The notes below the pieces were generated by a model that was given only the letters and a program-made list of their open reading frames with translations, was not told where the DNA came from and did no database searches. A program made the translations under genes and the position numbers. Shown here in pieces: positions 46,195-59,275 of a DNA stretch of 64,000 nucleotides; within the stretch, counting starts at the first letter, position 1; each line of letters opens with the position of its first letter. The stretch is from Conchocele bisecta (taxonomy: Eukaryota > Mollusca > Bivalvia > Lucinida > Thyasiridae): positions 88,028,433 to 88,092,432 of the forward strand of contig CM055275.1 of assembly GCA_029237695.1 (NCBI GenBank), in the 5' to 3' direction.

Positions 46195-46675
46195 AGAGCC
46201 CGCTTGCGGAAAGCGAGACATAGTGATCACAATGACGTCCGGGTGTCCGGGTGTCCGTCCGTCCGTCCGTCCGTCCGTCCGTCCGTCCGTCCGTCCGTCC
46301 GTCCGAAATCTGCATTAAAGTTTTTAAATACCTAATATCTCTGCAGTACTAAGTCACATTGACTTGAAACTTCATATGCTTATTAGTCATCATCCATATA
46401 TTCATGCTGTATCCCACTCATGCGGCCCCTGTGCCCAAGGCCAAGGTAAAATGACATAGAAATTTGTGTTAAAGTTTCTGTCAACATTTGCGTTAAAGTT
46501 GTCACATACCTATTATCTCTGTAACAGTAAGTCAGATTTGCTTGAAACTTTGTATGCTTATTGGGCATTATCCATATATACATTCTGAGTCCCACTCATG
46601 TGGCTCCTGTGCCCCAATGCCATGGCCAAATGACTTAGAAGTTTGCGTTATTATAAAATCTGCCTTTTCAGTTTT
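46195..46675. repeat. GCCCGCTTGCGGAAAGCGAGAC element with (CCGT)n
   Basis: Starts agcccgcttgcggaaagcga g, then a (CCGT)n microsatellite (46254-46306), then ~165-bp units (aatctctgcagtactaagtc...tgtgcccaaggccaaggtaa aatgac). Related units are at 48700-49000 and about 14505-14680. Confidence 0.75.
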
Positions 46676-46677
46676 TA

Positions 46678-48640
46678 GCTCGACTATTCGAAGAATAAGT
46701 AGAGCTTATGTTGTCACCCCGGCGTCGGCGTCGGCGTCGGCGTAGGCGTCGGCGTAGGCGTCACCGTCACGCCTTGGTTAAGGTAGTCAAGTTTGTAGTA
46801 TATGGAATACTACTGGCCCTACACCCACCATACTTGGACAACTTCATCTCCTAGTGATGTACATCAATAACCCCTGATCTATATTTGACCTTGACCTACA
46901 TTTCCTCTTGAATTACTTGGTTAATTCCCCTTGGTTAAGGTTTTTAGTCAAGTTTGTATATGGAATACTACTGGCCCTACACCCACCATACTTGGACAAC
47001 TTCATCTCCTCGTGATGTACATCAATAACCCCTGACCTATATTTGACCTTGACCTACATTTCCTCTTGAATTACTTGGTTAATTCCCCTTGGTTAAGGTT
47101 TTTAGTCAACCTTAGTTAAAGTTTTTAGTCAAGCTTGTATATGCAATACTACTGGCCCTACACCCACCATACTTGGACAACTTCATCTTCTAGTGATGCA
47201 CATCAATAACCCCTCATCTATATTTGACCTTGACCTACATTTCCCCTTGAATTACTTACTTAATTCCCCTTGGTTAAGCTTTTTAGTCAACCTTGTTTAA
47301 GGTTTTTTTTCAAGCTTGTACATTGAATACTATTGTGCATCCAGACACCATACTTCGACAACCTTTTCTGATAGGTATGTACATCAATAACCTGATCTAT
47401 ATTTGACCTTGACCTACATTTCCTCTTCAATTACTTACTTAATTCCTTTTGGTTAAGGTTTTTAGTCAAGCTTGTATATGGAATACTACTGGCCCTACAC
47501 CCACCATACTTGGACAACTTCATCTCCTAGTGATGTACATCAACAACCCCCTGATCTATATTTGACCTTGACCTGCATTTCCTCTTGAATTACTTACTTA
47601 ATTCCCCTTGGTTAACGTTTTTAGTCAAGCTTGTAGATGGAATACTCCTGGCCCTACACCAACCATACTTGAACAACTTCATCTCCTAGTGATGTACATC
47701 AAACAAAACCCTGACCTATATTTGACCTTGACCTACATTTAACCTTCAATTACTTACTTAATTCCCCTTGGTTAAGGTTTTTACTCAACCTTGGTTAAGC
47801 TTTTTACTCAAGCTTGTACATGGAATACTATTGTGCATACAGACACCATACTTGGACAACCTTTTCTCATAGTGATGTACATCAATAACCCCTGATCTAT
47901 ATTTGACCTTGACCTACATTTCCTCTTGAATTACTTACTTAATTATCTTTGGTTAATGTTTTTAGTCAAGCTTGTAGATGGAATACTCATGGCCCTACAC
48001 CAACCATACTTGGACAACTTCATCTCCTAATGATGTACATCAACAACCCCTGAGCTATATTTGACCTTGACCTACATTTAACCTTAAATTACTTACTTAA
48101 TTCCCCTTGGTTAAGGTTTTTTATTCAACCTTGATTAAGGTTTTTAGTCAAGCTTGTAGATGGAATACTATTGTGCATACAGACACAATACTTGGATAAC
48201 TTTTTCTCATAGGGATGTACATCAATAACCCCTGACCTTTATTTTACCTTCACCTACATTTAATCTTCAATCACTTGCTTAATGTTTATAGTCAAGCTTG
48301 ATATGGAATACTTCTGGCCTACATCAACCATACTTGGACAACTTCATCTCCTAATGAATGTACATCAATAATCCCTGAACCTATATTTGACATTGACCTA
48401 CTTTTATCCTTGGATTACTTAGTTATCTCCCCTTGGTTACGGTTTTTACTCAAGCTTGTATATGGAATACTCCTGGGCCTACAGCAACCATACATGTACT
48501 TGGAAAACTTTATCTCCTAGTGATGTACATCAATAACCCCTGACCTATATCTGACATTGACCTACATTTAACCTTGAATTACTTACTTAATTTCCCTTGG
48601 TTAATGTTTTTAGTCAACCTTGGTTAAGGTTTTTATGCAG
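46678..48640. repeat. ~175-bp tandem-repeat element with TTGACCTTGACCTAC
   Basis: Begins tagctcgactattcgaagaa taag and a (GGCGTC)n tract. About 10 units follow: ccttggttaaggtttttagt caag...ggaatactactggccctaca...caacttcatctcctagtgat gtacatcaa...ttgaccttgacctacattt. Confidence 0.85.
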
Positions 48641-49060
48641 GCCGCAGCCACCTTCTTTGTCAAGCTATGTGTACATCGACAACCCTCGTAGTCGAGCTAT
48701 GCTGTTCTCATACAGCTCTTGTTACACACCTTATATCTCCAAAATTGTTACTCAAATTTACTATTCCATAGCCTGCCCATGTGGTCCATATGCCCAAGGT
48801 CAAGGTCAAATGACTTTGAAATTTGTGTTAAAGTTTGTACATACCTTATATCTCCACAACACTTACTCCGATTTCAAACTTCAAATAATTCTTTATCATC
48901 ATCCATATTTTCATTCTATAGCCCACCCATGTGTCCCACATGCCCAAGATCAAGGTCAAATGACTAAAGTTTGCGTTAAAGCTTTTACATACCTTGTATC
49001 TCCACAACCCTTAATTCAAACTTCAAATAAATACATTCGACATGCGGGCCGCGGCCATCT
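48641..49060. repeat. Tail units with CCAAGGTCAAGGTCAAATGAC
   Basis: Two to three ~165-bp units flanked by gcaggccgcagccacc and cgggccgcggccatc. Same unit type as 46320-46675, so the 46.7-48.6 kb array appears inserted within that older element. Confidence 0.65.
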
Positions 49061-49125
49061 GGTTCTACGTGTCGTGTGCTGTTACGAACAAATACAGACA
49101 TTCATAAAGTTAAAACATATCTACA

Positions 49126-49982
49126 TTGCTTTCCCACACAACTAAATGGAGGATACAGGAGATAGTGATGCAATCTCCTTCCACAATTGTCAAAACACAT
49201 ATTTCCCGCTGCATAAATAAAGCATGGCAACGAATTGGCATCCTACGTTCATTGAAATTCCTCCTAAATAGATCGGGTCTTGAACGTTTATACTTCTCAT
49301 CCATTCGACCTCTCATAGAATACGGCGATGTCATTTGGGACAATTGCACTTGTGAACTGAAAAATGATTTGGACGCAATTCAAAATGAAGCCGCGCGAAT
49401 AGTAACAGGAGCCACAAAACTATGCAGTATAGAAAATTTATATCGCGACTTAAAATGGGAAACGCTAAGTACCAGAAGAAGAAAACATAAACTAATACAA
49501 CTCTTTAAAATGAAAAATAATCTTACACCTAATTATCTACATACTCTTATACCGACTCAAGTACAAAATCGCTACGCCCTTCGCAACGCGGATGATATTC
49601 CACATATTCCTTGCCGCACTCAAATGTACAATAACTCATTTCTACCTTCTGCTATACGCGAATGGAACACATTACCTGCAGAAATTAGAAACTCACTAGC
49701 CTATCCATCTTTAAGTATCGAATGAACAAAAATACATCTAAATCAACACAACTTTTTAACATAGGCAACAGGAGAGACCAAATATTGCACGCTCGCCTAC
49801 GACTAGCTTGTAGCTCGCTCAACTACGACCTATACCGAAAATCAATAGTAGATTCCCCTTTATGTTCTTGTGGATCACAAGAGACTGTAGACCACTACCT
49901 AACAGCATGCACAAACTACGAACTACAGCGTCAACAATATTTAGCTGGGTGGATTGTCCAGTCATTGCCGATAATCTTTTAA
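49126..49982 (+). pseudogene. Non-LTR retrotransposon, C-terminal ORF2 fragment
   Basis: Reverse-transcriptase thumb/C-terminal part of a Jockey/CR1-like LINE: RIGILRSLKFLLNRSGLERL, IRPLIEYGDVIWDNC, QNEAARIVTGATK, then PLCSCGSQETVDHYLTAC, a Cys/His cluster typical of these ORFs. Catalytic RT motifs are absent, so the copy is 5' truncated. A frame change at about 49720 separates the two halves. Confidence 0.85.
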
Positions 49983-50495
49983 ACGGAAATGAGCACCTTT
50001 CATTAGAGAAAAACAAACACGTGTTCCTACAAGTTCACAAATATATTACAGCAACTATGCGGTTCTAATCGTATTAACTATATTCATCATTATATGTCAG
50101 ACCAAAATCTATTGCTGGGAGGGGTGGAATACTACGCATCGTCTTCATCATAAGTCGCGCCGGCAGCCCCGAGTAGTAAGACGCAAGGTACAGTCAGTCA
50201 ACAGAGGTTATCCGATCAGCTCTCACCATCAAAATCACCACTCCTTTCCCCTCTTTTTTATTTCATTATATTATCTTTGTTCCTTCTCTAACACTACGTT
50301 TATAAACAATATAATCAGTCAAATTTGTATATTGCAATGCGCACTACATATGATTTGTATGTTACACTGTCTTATATCTTGTAGGGAGATGAATTCATAT
50401 AAGCTTCTAGCTTGTTTTCAAATCCTTGTATTTTGTTATGTAACATGTATATTGTACATTTGCCAATAAATATTGTTTAAACTAAACTAATTGTC
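49983..50495 (+). mobile_element. LINE 3' UTR and tail
   Basis: Follows the ORF fragment and ends aataaatattgtttaaacta aactaa, a simple-repeat-like tail typical of bivalve LINE 3' ends. Confidence 0.55.
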
Positions 50496-50499
50496 AAAA

Positions 50500-52905
50500 C
50501 AGTCAAAATGACCGCCAAAATGTTCTTGTTTTGTTCTCTTCTTTATTGTATGGAGTTGTTATAAACAGCATTTCATGCGCCTATTACATGTATTCATACC
50601 AGTGTGAGGTATACAAATAAAATCATTTGACAACATATACATATCCAGGTATACAATGCTATAATTAGATATTCAAAATTGTCGCCAAAATGGTCAGATG
50701 TTCAATAATATCGATGATGAAGCTGCAGTTTTCAGTAATTAAACAACACTAACATATTCTGTTTCTTTTAAAAGATAAATAGGGATGTATTTCAATCAGT
50801 TTAAGTACTGAAGAACTGTTTCAAAGTGTGTCCAAGGAATACACTGTTATTATTGTTAACGAGCACACTTCTCACAATTAAGCGAACATGATGATCATTG
50901 ACCAATGCAGTATGTAGTATGGTATAATGACTGGTATTTGTATGCTTATTGCAAACATGCATGGCTTTCTCCCACATTAAGCATCCCACATATGTCTTTA
51001 CATGAGACAAACATTTAAATTAACCCTTGGTCGTGAGTTGCATTGGAAAATAAATACAATACATGTTAACTATATGTAATTCATGCAGTCACTGGTGTAA
51101 TCAGTTCTACATTAACCACTACATGTGCTATATTCATTCTTATAATTAAACGTTATTGAAACTAATACACCAAAAACATAATCATATACAGTGTCACCAT
51201 GACAAGATAATCGTCAACATGTTTGCTTTAGCAATTAGGAGATGTGATATTTACGGATCTACATGTACACTTTTAATACAGCTTAAATTTCTAAAATTAG
51301 TTGATCATACCCTTAGCCTGAAGAGGTCCCGCATCTTGCGATGACACCAAACTCTGCTAGCCCATGACATATGCTCGAATACATGTCTCTGGTTGCTATA
51401 GCAATGGAATATAATTGTCCATCAGCGGTGTAATCAATTTGAAAGACAACCATAAGGCTTGTTATGCGGATTCAATGCCACATATGGGTATATGGAGGCA
51501 AAGACCTGTCTATTAGCTACACACTATGTGTGGTATGTATGTGCAAAACAGGTACAATGTAAATATATTCTGCATTCAGTAAATAAATGTACACATGGTA
51601 CATGACTATAGTGTTGTTTGATCATTATAATGATATTACCTGTTGTCAAATAGAGAAATATATAGTCTGACGACACCGAAGAGCCAACAAAATGCACAAA
51701 TGTGGTACAATGCGGCAGAAAACGCCTTCCACAAAACTGATTCTTACAGCCTGCGTAAATAGTTAGAATGCCATGTCGACAATAGTTCAATTTCATATTA
51801 AAGTCCAAAATGTACTGTTTCTCGATAGAGGTTATGGGATATTGTTTAGATGAACATTTTGATACATTGCATAATATGTTATGGACATACGTTATCATTT
51901 CATGGGGATTTGAACGTATAATTGATGGTCTATGAGTGTGTGTGGTACACGTGGTAAGATGTGCATACTTCTTAACTGGACTAGATTGATACCCAGAATG
52001 GGTTTTCAGACTACATAGATACTAATATTGGCTTGTATATATAGTTATATAATTATATATATCGCAGGGTTCCACCTCCAACGGGTTAAATACTGTACAC
52101 ACGCAAAGGCTGTGAGTTCTTTTTTTATGGACAAAGAAGAGGTGACCTGAAATAAATACACAGGGTTGTATAAGTTTACAGTTTGATAAATTCACTGTGC
52201 ATTTAATCAGGCTCAACATGTAAACATATGTAGGGTACGATGGCTGACGTAACTTAGCAACTAAATACTATACTCAATAAGGAGTGTCAGTCATCGTAGC
52301 CCATCAAAGTAACCGTATACATATATACTCCTGCAGGAGCCTCATACATGCAACCGGACAATTGACAACATATTACAAAACGAGACGATAAAACCGCATA
52401 CATTTTATACAAATCGTAAAATTAAACGAAATTAACCAACTTACAGATACAGGATTTATGTTATAAAATGTCACCCTGTGACATGACAATTCTCCCCCAC
52501 AATGAGAGAATGACTCCCGGCATTCTATCATCTGACTTCAATGCGATTCACGAGTACCTGTTTCCGCGAATAACATCGTTACGCACGTGAAAGATATAAT
52601 ATAACCGATTATATATCCAATATATTGCAAAAACAAGTGCTCATTTTGGTTTATCCATAATTAACGCGAGTTGCGTTATGAACAAATACATTACACTGAA
52701 ATGCATGCAAATGTCATGTACCAATCAAGTAATGCATACACTATGTGTTACTGTATTACTACGCGAATAATAACGAAACATGTAAACCCAAACGTTAATG
52801 CTTTATGTACATTTTGATATTTGAAATATCTTGTGACATTTCTCCCCATATTAGCAGTGTTAATAATATTGGCAGGCGCCTACCCATACTAAAAAAAACA
52901 AGTAA
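50500..52905. other. No gene recognised
   Basis: AT-rich with scattered short ORFs. A tcaccctgtgacatg block at 52471 echoes 56274-56288 (ctcaccctgtgacattt) and may mark a retroelement terminal repeat. Confidence 0.45.
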
Positions 52906-52909
52906 TATA

Positions 52910-55798
52910 TTACACATAGATGACATCATTCTCGTCCACTTGTATTATATAAGGCATAACCCATTCGCCATACCTGTCAGGTGGTCTTCGATCTCTTGTT
53001 GACCGCCTTGGTCCAACTGGTGTGTCATTCGCGTCATCTCCTACGGTATCATATTCTGTCCTACTGCTCTCGATAGCAGCAGGAGATATGGTTGTTGATA
53101 TAGGTGCGCCATTTGATGTCACACGTTCATTTATACTGTCACGGGATGATCTAATACTGTTCCTAACAGTGGTTTCTCTGCTAGAAGTTAGACTTGCCCG
53201 ATCCCGATTACTGACTCGTGATGAGTTAGTAGATGAGGCAGAAGGTGGCATTATTGAATCCCGCTTGGTATGCGCCAATTCTTCCTCCTATCAGGAATAA
53301 CATATTTCTGGGCTTCATTATCTGAACTACAATCTGTAGTAACATCAGAATCTGTGTTTGATGTTGTTCTTTCTGGCGCTTTTCTCGTCTTTCGCCGGGT
53401 TGTTTTCCCTGTCGCTTGTTCTGGTGTCGGGTTTGGATCGTCAGGTACCAGAGGGTCAATACATGGTATGCTCATGAAGGGCAGAAGTAAGTTCCGGTGA
53501 AGGGTTTTTACTGGCCCATTTCCGGATTCCTTCCGCACTTCATACACAGGCACTTCCGGGTTTGGAATTCTCAGGACAATGCATGGGTCTCGTTCCCATT
53601 TATCAGCCAGTTTGTGTTTGCCTCTGATACCCACGTTCCTGACCAGAACACTGTCACCCACTTCCAGGGTCGATTTTCGAACCTTGGTGTCATACTGGGT
53701 TTTGTATTTGGCACTTTTTTCTTGGCCTCTGCTGAAGCTACTTTGTAGGCATAGTCCAGCCGTTTTTTCAGCTTCCTAGCATACGACTCCCTACTACCAG
53801 CAGTCTCCGCAGGATTCTCACCACCAAGAAAAGCGTCTACGGCGAGGCGTGGGTGCCAGCCAAATATAAGGTAGTGTGGGGAAAATCCTGTCAAATCGTG
53901 TCTTGTAGCATTGTAGGCGTGTACCAATGGTGCCACGTAGGATTTCCAGTCGGACTTCTCGTATTCTTCCAGGGAAACCTAGCATCTTCATGAGCGTCTG
54001 GTTGAATCTCTCAACCATGCCGTTTCCCATGGGATGATACGGAGTAGTCCGGCTCTTCTGTGCCCCTGCTATTTGACACAACTCTTTTATTACACGGCTT
54101 TCAAAATTGCGCCCCTGATCACTATGTAGTCGTGCAGGAAAGCTATAGTGACAAATGAAGTGGTCATATAGTGCCTTCGCTGTGGTTTTCGCAGATTGGT
54201 TACGAGTTGGTATAGCCTGGGCATACCGGGTAAGATGGTCAGTGATGACCAACATGTCCTCGAAACCACCTTTTGAGCGATCCAACGACAGGAAATCAAT
54301 GCAGACCAACGCCATCGGTCGAGACGTCTGGATAGTGACCAGTTCCGCTCTCGGTAACGCAGTAGTCTTCCGCCGAATACATCTGCCGAATTTCTCTACC
54401 TTCCGGGGAACATCAGCTTCAAGTCCTGGCCATAAAAAAACGTTGTCTTACTAGTCAAGTGGTCTTGGCTCGGCCTTGGTGACCGCGTCATCGTGTAATC
54501 CCTTTAGGGCTGTTTCGCGGAATGCAGATGGCAACACAAGTTGGTAGGATGGTTTACCATCAAGAACAGTCTCTCGGTAGAGAATACTGTCTCGAATATG
54601 TAGTCTCTTCCACTCACGACTATATCGTTGAACTTCTGGCGGAAACGTGCCAATGCCATCCTTCGGATGGTGACCTTGCCACATCAGATCCAGTACAACG
54701 GATATAGTATCATCTGATTCTTGCTCTTTTCGCCAATCGATGTTCGAAAATTCGCGAGTATCCAATTGTAGCCATCGATGACTGGTGGCGTCAAGCTTGG
54801 CCGTCTTGGTGACATATGTCAGCGGTTTGTTATCTGTCCGGACTTTGAAAGTGTTGCCATACAGGTAATTCTTAAACTTGTCGGTCAATGCCCACTTCCG
54901 ACACAGAACTTCTAGCTTATGAGCAGGGTAATTTCTCTCGCTTGGGCGGAGACCTCTGCTCGGCTCGCATAAGCTATAACCCGCTCGTGTCCATCATGTT
55001 CATGGTATATGACAGCACCAGGTCCATCCGTTGAAGCCTCGGTGTTGACGATAAACGGCTGGGAGAAGTCTGCATAAGCCAGAACTGGTGGTGAAATATG
55101 TTTCTGAATGATAACGTCAAAGGCTTGGTGCTGGTCATCACCCCATAACCATGGAGTTTTCTTCTTGGATGTCTTCGCTGTCTTATTGGTAGGATGTCCG
55201 ACCAGAAGATCGTTAAAGGGTTTGACTATCTTGGAATAGTCATAAACGAACCGTCGGTAATACCCTGCGAATCCAAGGAATGATCGCAATGACTTCACGT
55301 TTGTCGGTATTGGTCAAGTGGTGAGAGCTTCAGTTTTGTATGGATCCGTATGAACCCCTTTTTCGGAGACTACATGCCCCAGGTAGTTGACTTCAGTCCT
55401 GAAGAACTCGCACTTCGATGGTTTCAGTCCATGTATGTGAAGTCTCTGGAAGACTGCTTCCAATCTGTGAATATGTTCTTCGAAAGTCTTCGAGAAGATC
55501 AATATGTCGTCTAGGAAGATCAGACATTCTCTGAGGTTGAGTTCGCCCATGCATGTTTCCATAAGGCGCTGAAACGTAGCTTGAGCATTCGTTAATCCAA
55601 ACGCCATACGGTTACACTCGTGGAAACCAAGCCAGCCCACAGAAAATGCTGTCTTAGCTTTGTCCTCTTCGGCGAGCTCTACCTACCAGTAGCCAGATCG
55701 AAGATCTAGTTTACTGAAGTACTTGCTCCCCACAAGTGTATCGATGGTGTCGTCTATCCTCGGTAGCATGTATGCATCTTTAACGTATTGTCACAAAT
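52910..55798 (-). pseudogene. Gypsy-type LTR retrotransposon pol, 5' truncated
   Basis: Minus strand, 5' to 3'. [20 protein letters not shown]-stop-VEL with an in-frame TAG near 55683, MAFGLTNAQATFQRLM and FLDDILIFS (about 55495-55520). RNase H: FLGFAGYYRRF, then VNTEAS where an Asp is usual, and RTDNKPLTYV. Integrase: [20 protein letters not shown] (about 54090-54125) and [11 protein letters not shown] give the three acidic residues. C-terminus: MGDSVLVRNVGIRGKHKLAD and a basic tail RRSTRDRRPPDRYG. Frameshifts separate most domains; gag, protease and the start of RT are missing. RT order before integrase marks Gypsy/Metaviridae. Confidence 0.92.
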
Positions 55799-55799
55799 T

Positions 55800-56226
55800 A
55801 CCAAAGTGCTGCACGGGAACAATTTAGTAGGTCATTTGCTCAAGGCAAAGTCAATTAATCAACCGTGTGAATACAATCACGTATTTACCTGTCGGCTTAC
55901 GCTCAGGTAACTGCTGTTACTGATAATATGTATGGAATTGTCGTTAGTGAAATTGAGTTTCACTATATTACTCGCATTTCGCGACCGCGTTTGTCAACGT
56001 GCATGCATTTTTCTCAAATGTCGGGGCCCATATAAACTATATTTATATTCCAAGTGTGAAACTTAGTTGATACCGGTATTCAATATAGCTACACTGATCA
56101 CGGCAAACTTGCTATGTCGTTTGTTGTGACCTCTGAAATCGCCCATCCCCAATAACACAGACGATCTCTGCGTTTAGCAGCTCCAACATTTGTATAACTA
56201 TTAGCCACCTCAAGTCCAATCCACTA
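55800..56226. other. No gene recognised
   Basis: Follows the truncated end of the gypsy RT. May contain terminal-repeat sequence but no second copy was identified. Confidence 0.4.
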
Positions 56227-56237
56227 GTTGGGCGCCA
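56227..56237 (-). promoter_or_regulatory. tRNA-Lys-type primer-binding-site-like sequence (-)
   Basis: Reads TGGCGCCCAAC on the minus strand, the complement of a tRNA-Lys 3' end. The orientation suits the minus-strand gypsy pol, but its gag region is missing. Confidence 0.45.
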
Positions 56238-56289
56238 TATAACAGTTCGAGCCCCGGGGCCGGAGCACTTTTTCTCACCCTGTGACATT

Positions 56290-56308
56290 TGGCGCCCAAC
56301 GAGGGACC
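56290..56308 (+). promoter_or_regulatory. tRNA-Lys-type primer-binding-site-like sequence (+)
   Basis: TGGCGCCCAACGAGGGACC follows ctcaccctgtgacatt, the layout of an LTR end and PBS. The orientation is opposite to the gypsy pol, so it would belong to another element of which only this end is seen. Confidence 0.6.
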
Positions 56309-56455
56309 GTGACTGATATATATATACTACCAAACATGTACCAAAAATACGGAATTCAGAGACGAATTAAATATAGAATTCGGGGACGAATTCCAATTTG
56401 GCGGGGAAGTATGTGACGGTACATAACTCACTGTGGGGAGGAAGTGTGTATTCGT

Positions 56456-56530
56456 GCCCGGCTAGCTCAGTCGGTTAGAGCGATGGTACGGTAAACCAGA
56501 GGTCCCCGGTTCGAGCCTCGAGTCGGATAT
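56456..56530 (+). other. tRNA-Lys-like sequence (degenerate)
   Basis: GCCCGGCTAGCTCAGTCGGT then TAGAGC matches the acceptor and D arm of tRNA-Lys, with the A box. GGTTCGAGCCTC gives a B box. The anticodon arm (atggt/accag) has a loop acggtaa unlike Lys, and the T and acceptor 3' strands do not pair. Best read as a tRNA pseudogene, SINE head or tRNA-like part of a retroelement. Confidence 0.6.
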
Positions 56531-56539
56531 GCATATGTT

Positions 56540-58165
56540 TCTCCCCCTTTGACATATACATGAGCTTGGAGAACGTCTACATCTTTTCATAAGTCATACA
56601 TTAGCCACATTTGTCAAATATTCATTTCGGCACAGTATGAAATGCAAATACTACATTTAAGCGATGTACTTCTATGTATGAAATCTGCAATGATGCTGTT
56701 ATCCGAATGTTATACAGGTATATGCCAATCGGAACTATTACAAGTTGATTATAAACCTACATCCTTTTTTGTTTTGGTAATTTGACACAACAGGTGTAGA
56801 ATAACTCGTGTGCTATAATTAAGAAACACCGAATGTTGAAACATATTGGAAACAATAGTTTATGTATGCGACATAACAGCTATATGAATATAGTGGATAT
56901 ATTTGAAGAGTATATGCATGCTTTTAGAAAGAGAATGCACCTTCAATGTCTTTGTTTATATGAACATTATGAAATGGTATATCAACCTTACAGGTTATCA
57001 AATGTCACTATTATGAGATCATGGTTAACTATTTACTTACAACGCCTCACTCACAAAATACAATATCGTCATGGGTGCCTCTCAAATAAGACTAATGGAG
57101 CAATATACCTGCATGTACAATGTATTAGACAATGGCCATGATGCATGCATTTGTGTGCACTTAGACTGGTAATGGATGGCGGTCATACATATTATAACAC
57201 ACATGTTCTTGTATGATACATGAGCATAGAGTATTTCAGTAGTTATGCAAGTTATACATTTTTACTATCTACATGATTTTGTAAGTACAGGTGCCAACTA
57301 CACATTTGAATCCTATTCCTGCTGATGACTCAGAATGGGTTGAGGGAATATTATTGAATGCACGATAAATAGTGTGTACATTATGTGGAACCGGGATATT
57401 TCTCAGTTTCATCGGTTCTACTACCTAATTTTATTTTTATGTCACACTAATTCATGTACTTGCTGGCTGTCATCTTGAAAGTGTATAACACTATATGTGT
57501 CCTGTTTTACTCCAGCTTAGCTTGCTCGTATTATTTACACCTATCTTAATGTTCTGTGCCATAAGGTGTCAAGTATGATCACATTTGTCATTCTCACTTC
57601 TCTTTGGGGCATTATCATAATTTCCCTGATCAACGTAATTAAACATTTGGTGTAGAGATGTCCTCAAATCCATTATAGCACTGCATTCAGAATACATTAC
57701 TAGGCATAATTATTACAATCAAATTTAAATACAATTTGTTTTTCTTTAATTTTCCAAAATATATTTTGTTACCACTCTTTTAACCGTTTTGTTGAAAATT
57801 AAGTTATTTAATATTTTTCATCCAGGTAGTGTATTCCTAGAATGCAATGGGTTAATGATATCCTGTTGTTTCCTTACTCTGTGATTTTTGTACATGTAAC
57901 ATGTTTAAATTATTGCCTCTGTCATACATGTGTGTATATAATAGAGGGCCACATGGAAGATTAGTGAAAACTAAATGTGTTACCCTCTCAAAATAAAGAC
58001 TATTATTATTATTATTTAGTTTTTATTTGTGTAATACATGGAGTAATATGTGCTACAAATCATCCATTCAGCATGGTAGAAAAGGTACATTTTCTATATC
58101 CAATTTGCAAATTAGTACCTACGACCTATACTGTTGACAGTGATAATTATATTTATTTATTTATT
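56540..58165. other. No gene recognised
   Basis: Contains a decayed family-1 hairpin half at 57757-57790 (ttgttaccactcttttaacc g) and short ORFs with no recognisable similarity. Confidence 0.45.
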
Positions 58166-58349
58166 TACTTAATGGTGTTTAAAGGCCTGTCAACAGCTGA
58201 GAGTAATACTTATATGTATCAAAGACGTTCATGTTGGAATACACAACATAGTAAACATGGTAATTGTCATGGTTGCATAAATATGAAATGGACATATATA
58301 AGAGACAAACAGACATTCATTATGAATCTGAAATGTCTGTGAATAACTA

Positions 58350-58558
58350 ATATGTGGCTGTGACTCGAGAAATGAGGCTTATGGGATTTGCGACCAGTGT
58401 GGCTCATGATCAAATAGCACACTCGTGTACCCTGCAAACGATATAGTATGCGTATTAGAAGCAGGATGGGTGTTTCATTGTGCGGATACACAGGCTGATC
58501 TGGATCTACACTGGTCACAAAACCCATAAGCATCATTTCTCCAGTCACAGTCGCATAT
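58350..58558. mobile_element. 209-bp MITE, TIR ATATGTGGCTGTGACT
   Basis: atatgtggctgtgactcgag and ctccagtcacagtcgcatat ends; same family as 26533-26769. A SINE head fragment lies just upstream at about 58170-58205. Confidence 0.8.
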
Positions 58559-58659
58559 ACAGGTGTTTGTAGCTACATGTTCATATGAATCTTTCATAAG
58601 TATCTAGCAGCGTGTAAAGTTAGAACAAATAATAAAAGTGTACAATGGTCATAGTAAAT

Positions 58660-59275
58660 TCAGTGGGTGGGGAATATATAATTAAAACTACTTTGTTTTA
58701 ATATTGCATCATCTGCTGCAGACATTATGTAATCAGAATAGGTGCATTCACTATATATTACAAACACTAGTACGTACAATTACCACTGCTACAATTAATA
58801 GACACCGAGATAGATTTGCATAATGAGACATATAACGTAGTAATGTTACCATCACTAAGTAAATGCGAAGCGGACGAACGAACACTCGAACACACTGTAT
58901 CTGAAGTGTGCACGGATAGCTATCAGTAGTGCCTAAGTAGTTGCATTTAAACAATTTATAAGTAAGTGACAGTGCATAACATAAATGGAATTCATTACAT
59001 GTAAAATTCTCATTGTAAAATGTGTGGGTGCGGAATGGTGAAAAATTATTTGTGTTTAACATTGTATCATAGACTGCAGACATCAGATAATCGGCATATA
59101 TGCAATTAACATGTCTAATGAACACTACTAGGTACCATTGACACGAAAAAAATACAAAACTACCATACTTTTATGGTAGGTGTTTTGCTTAAAATTTAGT
59201 GGGTGGGGTAACAAAACGTGCAAAATTCTTCATCTGAATTAGCAGATATTATTTAATTGAACATTATTCCATTGT
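58660..59275. repeat. Degenerate repeat with GTGGGTGGGGAA / ATTGCATCAT
   Basis: Three related stretches (58660-58800, 59021-59145, 59197-59270) share gtgggtgggg...aaaactact...ttaatattgcatcat...gcagacat...taat. Too decayed to define a unit precisely. Confidence 0.45.

Noticed and set aside
56456..56530. Functional tRNA gene
   Set aside because: T stem and acceptor 3' strand do not pair and the base before the anticodon is C instead of T.
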